64,000 nucleotides of DNA from Rheinheimera baltica DSM 14885 (GTDB lineage Bacteria > Pseudomonadota > Gammaproteobacteria > Enterobacterales > Alteromonadaceae): positions 18,682 to 82,681 of the forward strand of contig NZ_AUDG01000013.1 in NCBI RefSeq assembly GCF_000425345.1. The letters are read 5' to 3'. Shown in pieces: positions 37,833 to 48,144 of this stretch. Numbering within the stretch: position 1 is the first letter of the stretch; the number at the start of each line of letters is the position of its first letter. Below the pieces are notes generated by a model. It did not search any database, was not told the origin of the DNA, and worked only from the letters and a program-made list of their open reading frames with translations. Position numbers and translations under genes: made by a program.

Positions 37833-39767
37833 TTAAGCCGATTTACGCAATAAACCCTGTTTTTTCAGATAGACCAGTAACAACGAAATAGCAGCTGGTG
37901 TGACTCCCGAAATACGAGACGCTTGTCCTACAGTTTGAGGTTGTGTTTGATTTAATTTAGAAATGACCTCATTTGACAGCCCTCTAACAGATTCATAATC
38001 AAACTGTTTTGGTAACAGTGTCTGTTCATTGCGTTGTTGCTTAGCAATTTCGTCTTGTTGGCGATGGATATAACCTTCATATTTAATTTGAATTTCAACT
38101 TGTTCAGCTGCTGCAGGATCTGTTAAACCCGGGCCCAGATCATTAATTTGCATAAGGCCGGCGTAAGTCACTTCAGGTCTGCGTACAAGTTCTTCTAAAC
38201 TAGCTTCTTTGCTTAATGGCGTTTTGATTAGTGCATTTACTGCAGTTAGCGCTGCATGTTGCGGGTGGATCCAGCTTTGTTTTAAACGTTGACGTTCTAA
38301 TGCTATTTGTTCCATTTTTTCGTTAAATGCTGCCCAGCGTTCATCGTTAATCAAGCCAAAGTCTCTGCCTTTTTCTGTTAAACGTGAGTCAGCATTGTCT
38401 TCCCGAAGCATCAAACGATATTCAGCTCTGCTGGTAAACATACGATAAGGTTCTTTAGTTCCCATTGTGGTTAAATCGTCAACCAATACTCCAAGATAAG
38501 CCTGATCGCGACTTGGCGACCATCCGTCTTTATTTTGGCTAAATAGCGCTGCGTTTAACCCGGCTAACAGGCCTTGTGCACCTGCTTCTTCGTAGCCGGT
38601 AGTACCATTGATTTGACCAGCAAAAAATAAGCCACTGATAAATTTAGTTTCAAGTGTGTTTTTTAGATCTCGTGGATCAAAGAAATCGTATTCAATTGCA
38701 TAACCAGGACGCGTTATATGAGCGTTTTCCATGCCTTTAATCGATCGTACAATACTTAGCTGCACATCAAAGGGTAGGCTGGTTGAAATACCATTTGGAT
38801 AAACTTCATGGGTGGTTAACCCTTCTGGTTCTATAAAAATCTGGTGTTTGTCTTTATCAGCAAAACGGGTAATTTTGTCTTCTATTGATGGGCAATAACG
38901 TGGCCCAATACCTTCAATGACGCCGGTGTACATTGGTGAACGATCGAGGTTATTTCGGATTACGTCGTGTGTCTGTTCATTGGTATAAGTGATATAACAC
39001 GGGATCTGTCTTGGTTGATCACTGTGTTTACCCATAAAAGAAAACACTGGTGTTGGGTTGTCACCAGGTTGTACTTGCATCAGCGAAAAATCAATAGTTC
39101 TTGCATCAATACGGGGTGGTGTACCTGTTTTTAGTCGATCTACCCTAAATGGTAATTCACGTAATCGTTTTGCTAGAGCGATTGATGGTGGATCACCTGC
39201 TCTGCCACCTGAACTACTTTGCAAGCCTATGTGGATTTGGCCACCTAAAAATGTCCCTACCGTTAAAACCACAGATTTAGCTTTAAACTTTAAGCCCATC
39301 TGAGTAATAACACCGGTCACTTGATCATTTTCGACGATGAGATCATCACAAGATTGTTGGAAAATACTCAGATTCGGCTGATTTTCCAGTATTTGCCGGA
39401 TTGCTGCACGGTATAACTGACGATCAGCTTGAGCTCGAGTTGCGCGTACTGCTGGGCCTTTTGAACTATTTAATGTTCTAAATTGAATGCCGCCTTTGTC
39501 AGCGGCTAGTGCCATAGCACCACCTAAGGCATCAATTTCTTTTACTAAATGGCCTTTGCCTATACCACCAATTGCTGGGTTGCATGACATCTGACCTAGT
39601 GTTTCAACATTGTGTGTCAGCAATAATGTTTTTTGTCCCATACGCGCAGCTGCTAAAGCGGCTTCTGTGCCAGCATGGCCACCACCTACAACAATGACGT
39701 CGAAAGTTTCTTGGTACAACATAATTGCCTCTGTTTCCTGTTGAACTGATCTATCGTTAAAGGGCAC
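37833..39767 (-). CDS. mnmG: tRNA uridine-5-carboxymethylaminomethyl modification enzyme
   Basis: 644 residues from the first ATG; a second ATG 15 codons in ([22 protein letters not shown]) gives the usual start and 629 aa. The FAD-binding [10 protein letters not shown], the GGR-type RAGDPPS motif and the family signatures [12 protein letters not shown] and [11 protein letters not shown] are present. With MnmE (50232) it modifies U34 of certain tRNAs. It is the boundary gene of oriC, transcribed away from the origin. Confidence 0.98.
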   Translation of the reverse strand: MPFNDRSVQQETEAIMLYQETFDVIVVGGGHAGTEAALAAARMGQKTLLLTHNVETLGQMSCNPAIGGIGKGHLVKEIDALGGAMALAADKGGIQFRTLNSSKGPAVRATRAQADRQLYRAAIRQILENQPNLSIFQQSCDDLIVENDQVTGVITQMGLKFKAKSVVLTVGTFLGGQIHIGLQSSSGGRAGDPPSIALAKRLRELPFRVDRLKTGTPPRIDARTIDFSLMQVQPGDNPTPVFSFMGKHSDQPRQIPCYITYTNEQTHDVIRNNLDRSPMYTGVIEGIGPRYCPSIEDKITRFADKDKHQIFIEPEGLTTHEVYPNGISTSLPFDVQLSIVRSIKGMENAHITRPGYAIEYDFFDPRDLKNTLETKFISGLFFAGQINGTTGYEEAGAQGLLAGLNAALFSQNKDGWSPSRDQAYLGVLVDDLTTMGTKEPYRMFTSRAEYRLMLREDNADSRLTEKGRDFGLINDERWAAFNEKMEQIALERQRLKQSWIHPQHAALTAVNALIKTPLSKEASLEELVRRPEVTYAGLMQINDLGPGLTDPAAAEQVEIQIKYEGYIHRQQDEIAKQQRNEQTLLPKQFDYESVRGLSNEVISKLNQTQPQTVGQASRISGVTPAAISLLLVYLKKQGLLRKSA

Positions 39768-39799
39768 ATATTGTATCTTGATCTACTGTCTAGGGGAAT

Positions 39800-40260
39800 G
39801 GCACAACGGCAGAAGGATCTTCTAAATTAAATAAGATCTTTTTAGAGATCTTTTTATTACTGTTACTATTAAGCAGCAGGTTTTCCGTGCATAAGCAGAT
39901 CTTTAATTGAAGGATCAGATGCTTATGAACGATCGGATCCTGTGATCAAGCTAGGATCTACTACCTTTAAACCGGTGATCAAAATAGCTAGTTATCCACA
40001 GACCGAAATAATATTTTTTTTATAAATAGGATAAATACAGCTTAATCACCACTAATTAGATAACTTATACACATATAGGATATAAAAATACATAAGCTGT
40101 ATATAACTTGGGTGTAAGCAGATCCTTGCTTAAATTAGCTTTTATCATGCTTTTATCATACTGATATCAAGACACTGATACTTAAGGTATTTATTGTATT
40201 GCCAAGTTGGTTTTATTGCTGAGGCCAGCCTGGGAGAGAGTTACGTAATCCTGATCTTCC
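39800..40260. other. oriC: Chromosomal replication origin oriC
   Basis: The non-coding region between mnmG and mioC. AT-rich 13-mers GATCTTTTTAGAG (39835-39847) and GATCTTTTTATTA (39847-39859) resemble the E. coli unwinding element. Ten GATC sites lie in 39816-39980, as expected for SeqA/Dam control. Clear DnaA boxes are TTATCCACA (39992-40000) and TTATACACA (40065-40073), plus a near-box, CGTGCATAA, at 39886-39894. AT-rich runs lie around 40013-40040. The layout is that of E. coli, with the duplex-unwinding side next to mnmG. Confidence 0.9.
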
Positions 40261-40278
40261 TGAGATATACTTGTTTTT

Positions 40279-40303
40279 GCGGGTGCTAGTCACCCGCTTT
40301 TTT
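40279..40303 (+). terminator. Rightward terminator between oriC and mioC
   Basis: Stem GCGGGTG 40279-40285 with CACCCGC 40291-40297, then six bases of T (40298-40303) on the + strand. No + strand gene precedes it, and mioC is on the other strand, so it implies an untraced rightward transcript. Confidence 0.75.
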
Positions 40304-40739
40304 ATGGCAAGACTTTTATTAATTGAGGCAACCATATCAAAGCAGTATCTTCGGGTAGCCTAGGATGCTGAGCATCTATTTCTAACGCGTCCAGCAAGCA
40401 TTTAGCGCCTTTATTTTGTAGTAATTTGGCTAATTTTCGACCTGCTTCGCAAAAAGTATCATATCCAGAGTCACCTAAAGTGATCATGGCATAAGAAAGT
40501 GTGTTAAGATCACGCCGATCTTGTGCTAATTGATCCGCAAAGGGTTGAATATTATCAGGCAGATCTCCTGCGCCATAGGTGGATGTGATTACTAACCAGA
40601 CATGGGTTTGGTTGAGGTGATCCAGTTCGGGTTTCAGATGTAGATTAACGTCATAGCCCGCTTGTACCAGTGTTTCAGCAACTTGTTCTGCCACATATTC
40701 CGCTGCGCCCATTTGGCTGCCAACGAGGATGTCTATCAT
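40302..40739 (-). CDS. mioC: Flavodoxin-like protein MioC
   Basis: 145 residues. FMN-binding flavodoxin fold with VGSQMGAAEYVAEQ, the TSTYGAGDLPDNI loop and LGDSGYDTFCEAG. E. coli MioC is linked to biotin synthase activity. As in E. coli, the gene is transcribed toward oriC, so its transcription may influence initiation. Confidence 0.95.
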   Translation of the reverse strand: MIDILVGSQMGAAEYVAEQVAETLVQAGYDVNLHLKPELDHLNQTHVWLVITSTYGAGDLPDNIQPFADQLAQDRRDLNTLSYAMITLGDSGYDTFCEAGRKLAKLLQNKGAKCLLDALEIDAQHPRLPEDTALIWLPQLIKVLP

Positions 40740-40902
40740 GATATGCCTCTTGTCATAAGAATGTTTGGCTATACTACTGGAATAAAATCTGTCAAAGCTA
40801 TGTTTTTGGCATGATTTACGTGTTTTTACTGCTTTGCAGGCTAAGTAAAAACAACAATAGCACTACCACTACGCCTGCGTGTTATTGAGGTTTAAACAAC
40901 GT

Positions 40903-42675
40903 ATGTCTGACACTGTGTCATTTTCCCAGCTAATGCTGCCTGAAGCTATTGTTCGTGCTGTTACTGAACTTGGCTATGAATCGCCGTCGCCTATTCAAGC
41001 GGCTGCTATCCCTAAACTATTAGCTGGCGAAGATGTATTAGGCCAAGCGCAAACGGGTACCGGTAAAACGGGCGCTTTTGCTTTGCCTTTATTAGCGCGT
41101 CTGGATCCTGCGCAAAACGATCCACAAATTTTGGTGTTGGCGCCAACACGTGAACTGGCAATACAAGTTGCAGAAGCTTTTCAAGCTTATGCGCGTTATA
41201 TGCCAGCCTTTCATGTACTGCCGTTATACGGTGGCCAGAGCTACACGAATCAGTTGAAATCATTAAAACGCGGTTCACAAGTTATTGTGGGTACTCCAGG
41301 CCGTATTCTTGATCACTTAGATCGTGGTACGTTAAAGCTGGATAAACTGCGTGCTATCGTGCTGGATGAAGCCGACGAAATGCTACGCATGGGCTTTATT
41401 GATGATGTGCAGACCATTATGGATGCTACACCACCGGGTCGTCAGGTAGCGATGTTCTCTGCAACAATGCCTGCACCTATCCGCGCTATTGCTCAGAAGC
41501 ATTTAAAGAATGCTGAAGAAATTAAAATTGCATCGAAAACCAGTACTGTTGAGCGTATTACTCAGCGGTATGTGATGTTAGATGGTAACCAGAAGCTGGA
41601 TGCGTTAACGCGCTTACTTGAAGGCGAAGAGTACGATGCCACTATCGTGTTTGTGCGTACGAAAAGCGCTACTGAAGAAATTGCTGAAAAACTCGGTGCC
41701 CGCGGTTATGCTGTTGCCTGTTTAAACGGCGACATGAACCAGGCACACCGCGAACTGACTATCCGCAAAATGAAAGCGAATCAGCTCGACGTTATTGTTG
41801 CAACTGACGTTGCTGCCCGTGGTTTGGATGTAGAGCGTATAAGTCTGGTAGTAAACTACGACATTCCATATGACAGCGAAGCTTATGTACACCGTATCGG
41901 CCGTACTGGCCGTGCTGGCCGTGAAGGTAAAGCGATTTTATTCGTGTCGCCGCGTGAACGCCGCTTACTGCGTACAATTGAACATGCGACTAAGCAACCG
42001 ATTGAGCAGATGTCACTGCCAACTGGCCGTGTAATTGAACAACGTCGTATCGAATCGTTCCGCGAGCAGTTAGCGCAAACGATAGAAACTCAGGATCTGA
42101 GCTTTTTCCAAACGTTAATTAATGACTGGCGCGAGAAGATTGAAACCACGGAAAACGATCTGGCCGCGGCGTTGTTGTATTTAGCGCAGAAAGATCAGCC
42201 GTTAAATGTGGCAAGTCAGTTCCCGGAAATTCGTGAACCGCATGCACGTGGTGAACGTGAAGAGCGTCCGCGTCGTGAACGTAGCGATCGTCCAGACCGC
42301 GGCGGTGACCGTCCTGATCGTGGGCCACGTGTTAAGCGTGAAATGAAAGGTGATTACCAGACTTACCGCATTGAAGTAGGTAAAGAGCATGGTGTTCGTG
42401 CTGGTGATATCGTTGGTGCTATTGCTAACGAAGCCCACATTGATAGCCAGTTTATTGGTAATATTAAGTTGTTTGATCATTTCAGTACCGTAGAGTTGCC
42501 AGCGACGATACCAAGTGAGATTTTCCAGCACTTGAAGAAAGTTTACGTGCGTAAGCAAAAACTGAATATCACTGTAGACAGTGGAGCGGCGCCAGCCGGT
42601 GACCGTCGCCCGTCTAATGGTCCAGGCCCGCGCCCGGGTGCTGCACCACGCGCACCACGTAAGCCACGTGACTAA
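40903..42675 (+). CDS. deaD: DEAD-box RNA helicase (CsdA/DeaD type)
   Basis: 590 residues from ATG 40903 (MSDTVSFSQL); the frame also has an upstream GTG at 40879 with poor family fit. It has Q-motif FSQLMLP, motif I AQTGTGKT, Ia PTRELA, II DEAD, III SAT and VI HRIGRTGR. After the helicase core come an RGE/DRP-rich stretch and a DbpA-type RNA-binding domain (YQTYRIEVGKEHGVRAGDIVGAIANE). The tail is Pro/Arg/Gly-rich. This is the CsdA arrangement, linked to ribosome assembly and cold growth. Confidence 0.95.
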   Translation: MSDTVSFSQLMLPEAIVRAVTELGYESPSPIQAAAIPKLLAGEDVLGQAQTGTGKTGAFALPLLARLDPAQNDPQILVLAPTRELAIQVAEAFQAYARYMPAFHVLPLYGGQSYTNQLKSLKRGSQVIVGTPGRILDHLDRGTLKLDKLRAIVLDEADEMLRMGFIDDVQTIMDATPPGRQVAMFSATMPAPIRAIAQKHLKNAEEIKIASKTSTVERITQRYVMLDGNQKLDALTRLLEGEEYDATIVFVRTKSATEEIAEKLGARGYAVACLNGDMNQAHRELTIRKMKANQLDVIVATDVAARGLDVERISLVVNYDIPYDSEAYVHRIGRTGRAGREGKAILFVSPRERRLLRTIEHATKQPIEQMSLPTGRVIEQRRIESFREQLAQTIETQDLSFFQTLINDWREKIETTENDLAAALLYLAQKDQPLNVASQFPEIREPHARGEREERPRRERSDRPDRGGDRPDRGPRVKREMKGDYQTYRIEVGKEHGVRAGDIVGAIANEAHIDSQFIGNIKLFDHFSTVELPATIPSEIFQHLKKVYVRKQKLNITVDSGAAPAGDRRPSNGPGPRPGAAPRAPRKPRD

Positions 42676-42689
42676 GTTTTAGTGTAATA

Positions 42690-42717
42690 ATAAAACCCTG
42701 CAAAGCAGGGTTTTTTA
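42690..42717 (+). terminator. Terminator after deaD
   Basis: AAAACCCTGC AAA GCAGGGTTTTTT hairpin 15 bp after the stop codon. Confidence 0.88.
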
Positions 42718-42830
42718 TTGGCGACAGAATAACCACTGCACGTGATGAACCGTGCTTGTCTGACAAGCTGAAGTTTCTTATTGTATAAGGCTTGCTTAAC
42801 GAGCTTAAAACAATAAGAGAATAGCTGATT

Positions 42831-45338
42831 ATGCCCATCGTTTTATCCCGAAGTTTGTTGCCCACATTATCTCTGTTTAGCCTGCTGGCTACACTGTTAT
42901 GTAGTTCTGTAGTAGATGCCAGTGCCATTCGCCAAACGAAAGGTGATTTTGAAGATAAGTTTCGCCAGTTAGACGAAGTATTGCCCACACCTAACGTTTA
43001 CCGCAATGCAGCCGGTGAACCTGGCCAGCAATACTGGCAGCAACAAGTTAACTACAAAATGGATGTAGAGCTTGATGAAACAAAACGCCGGCTTAGCGCT
43101 AAACAGCGGATAAGCTACAAAAATAACTCGCCTTATAGCCTGAAGTATCTTTGGCTGCATCTTGATCAGAACATTTTTAAATCTGACTCGATGGCTGAGT
43201 TAAGTACTGACTTTGGCGGCATTGGCCGACGGGGACCTGCAACGTCGATTAGCGATGGTGATATCACTGCACGCTTAAGCCTGGAAGAGCTGCGCCGGCA
43301 GCAATTTATGGCTGACAACGAGCTGGGTTTCCAGATCAGTAATTTAAAAAACAGTAGCGGTAAACCCTTGCCGGTTACTTTGGTGGGTACCTTAATGCGT
43401 ATCGATCTGGATAAACCGCTAAAACCGGGCCAGACCACCGATTTCAGCCTGGATTTTGCTTTTAATATCGTTGAAGAAGATGCTGTTTCGGCCCGTTCAG
43501 GCTATGAGCATTTCCCCAAAGATGCCCGCGAAGGCGGTAATGATATTTTTTTATTAGCGCAGTGGTTTCCGCGTTTGGTCGCTTATACCGATTATGAAGC
43601 CTGGACCAATAAAGAGTTTCTCGGCCGTGGCGAATTTACCCTGGAGTTTGGTGATTACGATGTAAAACTCACCGTACCAGCCGACCATATAGTTTCCTCT
43701 ACGGGCGAACTACAAAACAGTAGCAGGGTACTTACTAAACAACAATTAACCCGATTAGATCAAGCTAAAACGGCTAAGCGTCCCGTATTTATTGTCACTG
43801 AAGCCGAAGCATTGGAAAATGAAAAAGCAGGTACTGACGACACCAAAACCTGGCATTTTAAGGCCAATAATGTACGTGATTTTGCCTGGGCTTCGTCACG
43901 TAAATTTATCTGGGACGCTAAAGGTTATCAGCAGGGCGGTGATGACCAACCCTTTGTAATGGCTATGTCATTTTACCCAAAAGAGGGTGGTGAGTTATGG
44001 CAGAAATACTCTACTGAAGCCATAGTGCACACTATGGAGGTGTATTCGCGTTTCTCGTTTGATTACCCTTATCCGGTTGCGCAATCGGTAAATGGTCCTG
44101 TAGGTGGCATGGAATACCCCATGATCACCTTTAACGGTCCGCGCACTAAGTTACAGGATGATGGTAGCCGTACATACTCACAAGCTGAAAAACGCTTTTT
44201 AATCGGCGTGGTTATTCACGAAGTTGGACATATTTATTTCCCGATGGTCGTTAATTCTGACGAACGGCAGTGGACCTGGATGGACGAAGGCTTAAACAGC
44301 TTTTTAGATGGTGTGGCCGGCCGCGAGTGGGACCCGACTATTCCCTGGGGTGTTGAGCCGCGTGATATTGTCGATTACATGAAGTCGGATGTACAAGTAC
44401 CTATTATGACACAATCTGACAGTGTATTACGGTTAGGGCCTAATGCTTATACCAAGCCTGCTGCGGCATTGAATATTCTGCGTGAGGTTATTCTGGGCCG
44501 GGAGTTGTTTGATTTTGCCTTTAAAGAATACGCAACGCGTTGGAAGTTTAAGCGCCCAACGCCGTCTGATTTCTTCCGTACCATGGAAGAAGCCAGCGGT
44601 GTTGATCTGGATTGGTTCTGGCGTGGCTGGTTTTACAGCACTGATCATGTCGATATCTCATTGGACAAAGTATTCCAGTTGCAGCTAGACACCAAAAATC
44701 CGGATATTGATTTCCAACGTCAGCGCCAGCAGGAGCTAGATAAACCGATGCCACTTTTTGTTGAGCGTAACAAAGCGGAAGGCAAAGTGTTGTGGATTGA
44801 CAAGAACTCCGATGTGAGCGATTTCTACGACGAAAATGATCGTTTTACCGTGACTAATAAAGAACGCAATGCTTACAACAAGTTTTTGCATGACTTAGAG
44901 CCATGGGAGCGCATCGCATTTGAACGCGCTGTAGCCGAAGACAAAAACTACTATGTGCTTCAGTTTAGTAATATAGGCGGCTTGGTTATGCCAATTTTAT
45001 TACAGCTAAACTACACCGATGGCAGCAGCGAACAGCAAACTATTCCGGCTGAAATTTGGCGTCGCAGCCCTAAAGCAGTCAATAAGCTGATTGTTACTGC
45101 CAAAGATAAAGTGCTAAAAGATGTGGTCGTCGATCCGAAATGGGAAACAGCTGATGTGGATATCGAAAACAACTTCTATCCGCGCCGCATAATTCCATCT
45201 CGTATTGAAGCGTATAAAGCGGACAAGAGCAAAGCTAAAGTAAGTCGCGATATTATGCAGGATATTAAAACTAAGGTGAAAGATCCTGCCAAAAAGCCGG
45301 CGTCTGAGATAGAACCTGGTTCAGAGGGCAACAACTAA
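42831..45338 (+). CDS. M1-family zinc metallopeptidase, exported
   Basis: 835 residues with a signal peptide (about 1-32, LPTLSLFSLLATLLCSSVVDA). Zinc motif HEVGH (463-467) plus E486 (WMDEGLNSF), spaced HExxH-x18-E as in M1 gluzincins, and a substrate-binding GGMEYP motif (near 425) in place of GAMEN. The N-terminal beta-domain is typical (YSLKYLWLHLDQNIF). Longer than PepN-like core units because of a C-terminal beta/lysine-rich part. Likely a periplasmic or surface peptidase. Forms an overlapping pair with the next gene. Confidence 0.9.
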   Translation: MPIVLSRSLLPTLSLFSLLATLLCSSVVDASAIRQTKGDFEDKFRQLDEVLPTPNVYRNAAGEPGQQYWQQQVNYKMDVELDETKRRLSAKQRISYKNNSPYSLKYLWLHLDQNIFKSDSMAELSTDFGGIGRRGPATSISDGDITARLSLEELRRQQFMADNELGFQISNLKNSSGKPLPVTLVGTLMRIDLDKPLKPGQTTDFSLDFAFNIVEEDAVSARSGYEHFPKDAREGGNDIFLLAQWFPRLVAYTDYEAWTNKEFLGRGEFTLEFGDYDVKLTVPADHIVSSTGELQNSSRVLTKQQLTRLDQAKTAKRPVFIVTEAEALENEKAGTDDTKTWHFKANNVRDFAWASSRKFIWDAKGYQQGGDDQPFVMAMSFYPKEGGELWQKYSTEAIVHTMEVYSRFSFDYPYPVAQSVNGPVGGMEYPMITFNGPRTKLQDDGSRTYSQAEKRFLIGVVIHEVGHIYFPMVVNSDERQWTWMDEGLNSFLDGVAGREWDPTIPWGVEPRDIVDYMKSDVQVPIMTQSDSVLRLGPNAYTKPAAALNILREVILGRELFDFAFKEYATRWKFKRPTPSDFFRTMEEASGVDLDWFWRGWFYSTDHVDISLDKVFQLQLDTKNPDIDFQRQRQQELDKPMPLFVERNKAEGKVLWIDKNSDVSDFYDENDRFTVTNKERNAYNKFLHDLEPWERIAFERAVAEDKNYYVLQFSNIGGLVMPILLQLNYTDGSSEQQTIPAEIWRRSPKAVNKLIVTAKDKVLKDVVVDPKWETADVDIENNFYPRRIIPSRIEAYKADKSKAKVSRDIMQDIKTKVKDPAKKPASEIEPGSEGNN

Positions 45339-45826
45339 TGCGCCTTTTAGTTGGCTTGCTATTACTGGCTGGCTGCTGTGGTCAACTTGCCGCACATGAA
45401 ATGAAAACAGCACTTACCAAGGTGTTGTTTAATTCACGTAGTGGCAACATTGAAGTCATGCACCGGTTTTATGTGCATGACGCCGAGCACGGCGTAAAGC
45501 AGTTGTTTGATAAAAGTGCAGACTTACTTAACAATGAGCAAACGCAACAGCTATTTAGTCATTATGTAAGTGAGCACTTTGCTTTGACGACCCTTTCGGG
45601 TGAGGCGATTAGTTTAACTTTAATTGGTGGTCAGCTTGATGGCCGGTTTTTTTGGGTTTATCAAGAGGTGCCCGTTCCATCAGAATTAAGTGGCTTGCGG
45701 GTTAAGCACAGTTCTTTGCAAGCGCTTTGGCCTTCGCAGGTAAATACCGTCAATATTGAGGGCCGCGGCGAGGTTAAAAGTATTAGTTTTGATAATAAAA
45801 CAGGCTGGCAGCAGCTGAGTTTTTAG
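45338..45826 (+). CDS. DUF6702-family exported protein
   Basis: 162 residues, signal peptide (MRLLVGLLLLAGCCGQLAA) and then HEMKTALTKVLFN, the opening of DUF6702-type proteins. It may be lipidated, since LAGC resembles a lipobox. Its ATG shares one base with the peptidase stop (TAATG), so the two are translationally coupled and probably work in the same compartment. Function unknown. Confidence 0.75.
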   Translation: MRLLVGLLLLAGCCGQLAAHEMKTALTKVLFNSRSGNIEVMHRFYVHDAEHGVKQLFDKSADLLNNEQTQQLFSHYVSEHFALTTLSGEAISLTLIGGQLDGRFFWVYQEVPVPSELSGLRVKHSSLQALWPSQVNTVNIEGRGEVKSISFDNKTGWQQLSF

Positions 45827-45892
45827 CGTTGCCTTTAATTTTGGTTTGCTCGTCGCTATATAACAAAGAGTACACTTACTTTGGAGTTTGCC

Positions 45893-46315
45893 ATGATTAT
45901 TGCCTGCCCAGCTTGTAATGGCCTCAACCGTTTGCCACAAGATAAACCCGCACTGGATGCTCATTGTGGCAAATGTAAACAGTCACTGTTTCGTGGTGAG
46001 CCATTGGAGCTAACCAGCATCAATTTTTCTGCCCATGCTAATAAAGCCGAATTGCCGTTAGTGGTCGACTTTTGGGCTAGCTGGTGTGGCCCGTGTCAGA
46101 GTTTTGCCCCGGTATTTAGCCAGGCGGCGCGAGAACTGGAACCGCAGTTTCGCTTTGGTAAAATTAACACCGAGCAACAGCAGTCGTTGGCGGCGCAGTT
46201 TAGTATTCGCTCTATTCCTACATTAATGTTGTTTAAACAAGGTAAGGTTGTGGCACAACAAGCAGGTGCGTTGCCAAAGCAAGCCTTTTATCAATGGCTA
46301 TCTAATTATAAGTAA
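45893..46315 (+). CDS. trxC: Thioredoxin 2
   Basis: 140 residues from ATG 45893 (MIIACPACNGLNRLP). The N-terminal zinc ribbon CPAC (about 5-8) and CGKC, followed by a thioredoxin domain with WCGPC (about 61-65), define TrxC. It reduces disulfides in the cytoplasm, especially under oxidative stress. A TTG-started form beginning 4 codons earlier lacks support. Confidence 0.95.
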   Translation: MIIACPACNGLNRLPQDKPALDAHCGKCKQSLFRGEPLELTSINFSAHANKAELPLVVDFWASWCGPCQSFAPVFSQAARELEPQFRFGKINTEQQQSLAAQFSIRSIPTLMLFKQGKVVAQQAGALPKQAFYQWLSNYK

Positions 46316-46341
46316 GTATTCACTTACATGTTGGAGACATT

Positions 46342-46833
46342 ATGACTAATAACATTTTTACCCTAAGTAGCCCGGATATTAAAGAAGGCCATTTTATGGC
46401 CAAAGATCATGAATTTGATGGCTTTGGTTGTAGTGGCAGCAATGTGTCACCAGCACTAAATTGGGTTAACGCCCCTGTGGGTACCAAAAGTTTTGCCATT
46501 ACGGTATTTGACCCTGATGCACCCACTTGTTCGGGTTTCTGGCACTGGCTGGTAACCGATATTCCGCCAGCGGCTACAGGCTTAGCTAGCGGCGCCGGTA
46601 AAGGCAGTTTGCCACCAGGCTGTCGCAGCTTTAACAATGATTACGGTAGCAAAGACTTTGGTGGCGCCTGCCCGCCAGAAGGTCATGGTATGCATCGTTA
46701 TCAGTTTACGGTTTGGGCCTTACCTGATGAAACCTTACCCGCTGACGATGGCGCCAGTGCCGCTGTGGTGGGCTTTATGCTTAATGCCATGGCGTTGGGT
46801 AAAGCAACCCTCACGGCCACCTACGCCCGATAA
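46342..46833 (+). CDS. YbhB/YbcL family (PEBP-like) protein
   Basis: 163 residues. Phosphatidylethanolamine-binding-protein fold with FDPDAPTCSGFWHWLVTDIP (about 57-76) and the PPEGHGMHRYQFTVWAL block. Bacterial members bind small anions; role not known. 26 bp after trxC, possibly co-transcribed. Confidence 0.9.
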   Translation: MTNNIFTLSSPDIKEGHFMAKDHEFDGFGCSGSNVSPALNWVNAPVGTKSFAITVFDPDAPTCSGFWHWLVTDIPPAATGLASGAGKGSLPPGCRSFNNDYGSKDFGGACPPEGHGMHRYQFTVWALPDETLPADDGASAAVVGFMLNAMALGKATLTATYAR

Positions 46834-46855
46834 TCACCAATACAGCAATATGATA

Positions 46856-46882
46856 CTAAGGCCGTATACCACGGCCTTTTTT
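46856..46882 (+). terminator. Terminator after the PEBP-like gene
   Basis: AAGGCCGT/ACGGCCTT stem followed by TTTTTT, 23 bp after the stop codon. Confidence 0.85.
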
Positions 46883-46917
46883 CTTACGCTAAGCTGGCAC
46901 TTTATCCTGCCGGAGTT

Positions 46918-48144
46918 ATGACTCTGAACGCGACGACTACCAACCCAATACCGCAGCGTTTTTTTGTATTACTGGCGGGTTTTTTTAGTCAGCTTCTTTG
47001 CCTGGGCGTGGCACGTTTTGCTTATACACCGCTGTTACCCCTGATGCAGCAACAAACAGGACTAGATGATGCCGGTGGAGGATACCTGGCAGCGGTGAAT
47101 TATCTGGGATATATGGCTGGGGCACTGCTCGCCAGTAACCTTAGTAGTGTGACATTAAAAGATACCCTATATCGGCTTGGTCTGGTTTTAGCTGTGCTGA
47201 GCACTATTGGTATGGCGTTAACCGAGAACGTCTACCTGTGGTCATTCTGGCGCTTTGTCGCTGGGTTAAGCAGCGCTGGCTCAATGTTATTGGCGTCGGC
47301 ATTAATACTGCACTGGTTACTTAACCATAAGCAGCGTGCTGAACTGGGTATCCACTTTGCCGGGCTTGGTTTTGGTATTGCGTTAGCTGCGCTACTAGTA
47401 GAGTTTATGCTGCAGGCTCAGTTTGATTGGCGCACACAATGGCAATACTTAGCCGTATTTGGAGTGTTACTTGCTATACCAGCCTGGCGCTGGCTGCCAA
47501 AACCCGTTATGTCTGCTAGCAGTATGCAGACTACCATTGCTGATGCACCTCCAGGAAAACGCTTTATTCGCCTTATGTTGGCTAGCTATTTTTGTGCCGG
47601 TTATGGTTATGTTATTAGTGCTACTTTTATTGTGACGATAGTTGAACGAATGCCGGGTTTAGCGGGCAGTGGTAACCTGAGTTTTATTGTATTAGGCCTT
47701 GCGGCGACACCGGCGGTGTTGTTGTGGGATTTAATCGCCCGCAAAACGGGTTATTTAAAAGCGGTTATGTTGGCATTGTTGGCACAAAGCGTGGCTATTT
47801 TATTGCCATTGTGGTGTAGCTCGTTAACCGCGGTGTTGTTAAGCGCAGCGCTGTTTGGTGCAACCTTTGTTGGTGTTGTAAGTTTAGTATTGACCATGGC
47901 AGGGCGTTTGTATCCCGGCAAACCTGCCAGGTTAATGGGTAAAATGACACTGGCCTATGGCAGTGCACAAGTTCTGGCGCCAGCGCTCACCGGCTACCTT
48001 GCCAGCCGCACGGGGTACTACGATATTGGGCTTTATCTGGCTTCGGCTTTTGTCGCGCTGGGTGCGGTACTAATAGCGGTGCTTATTGTCACTGACCAAA
48101 CGGCGCAGCAGTTAGATGCGCTGTCGGCGGCTGCGGTTAAGTAA
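46918..48144 (+). CDS. YbfB/YjiJ-family MFS transporter
   Basis: 408 residues, about 12 membrane helices. It opens with FFSQLLCLGVARFAYTPLLPLM, typical of the YbfB/YjiJ branch, and has a central break after helix 6 (WLPKPVMSASS). Substrate is not predicted by the family. Converges on the kinase gene with an 8-bp overlap. Confidence 0.88.
   Translation: MTLNATTTNPIPQRFFVLLAGFFSQLLCLGVARFAYTPLLPLMQQQTGLDDAGGGYLAAVNYLGYMAGALLASNLSSVTLKDTLYRLGLVLAVLSTIGMALTENVYLWSFWRFVAGLSSAGSMLLASALILHWLLNHKQRAELGIHFAGLGFGIALAALLVEFMLQAQFDWRTQWQYLAVFGVLLAIPAWRWLPKPVMSASSMQTTIADAPPGKRFIRLMLASYFCAGYGYVISATFIVTIVERMPGLAGSGNLSFIVLGLAATPAVLLWDLIARKTGYLKAVMLALLAQSVAILLPLWCSSLTAVLLSAALFGATFVGVVSLVLTMAGRLYPGKPARLMGKMTLAYGSAQVLAPALTGYLASRTGYYDIGLYLASAFVALGAVLIAVLIVTDQTAQQLDALSAAAVK

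Noticed and set aside
42300..42330. CACGTG-containing sequence in deaD as another parS site
   Set aside because: The flanks do not match the parS arms; only the central hexamer is shared.
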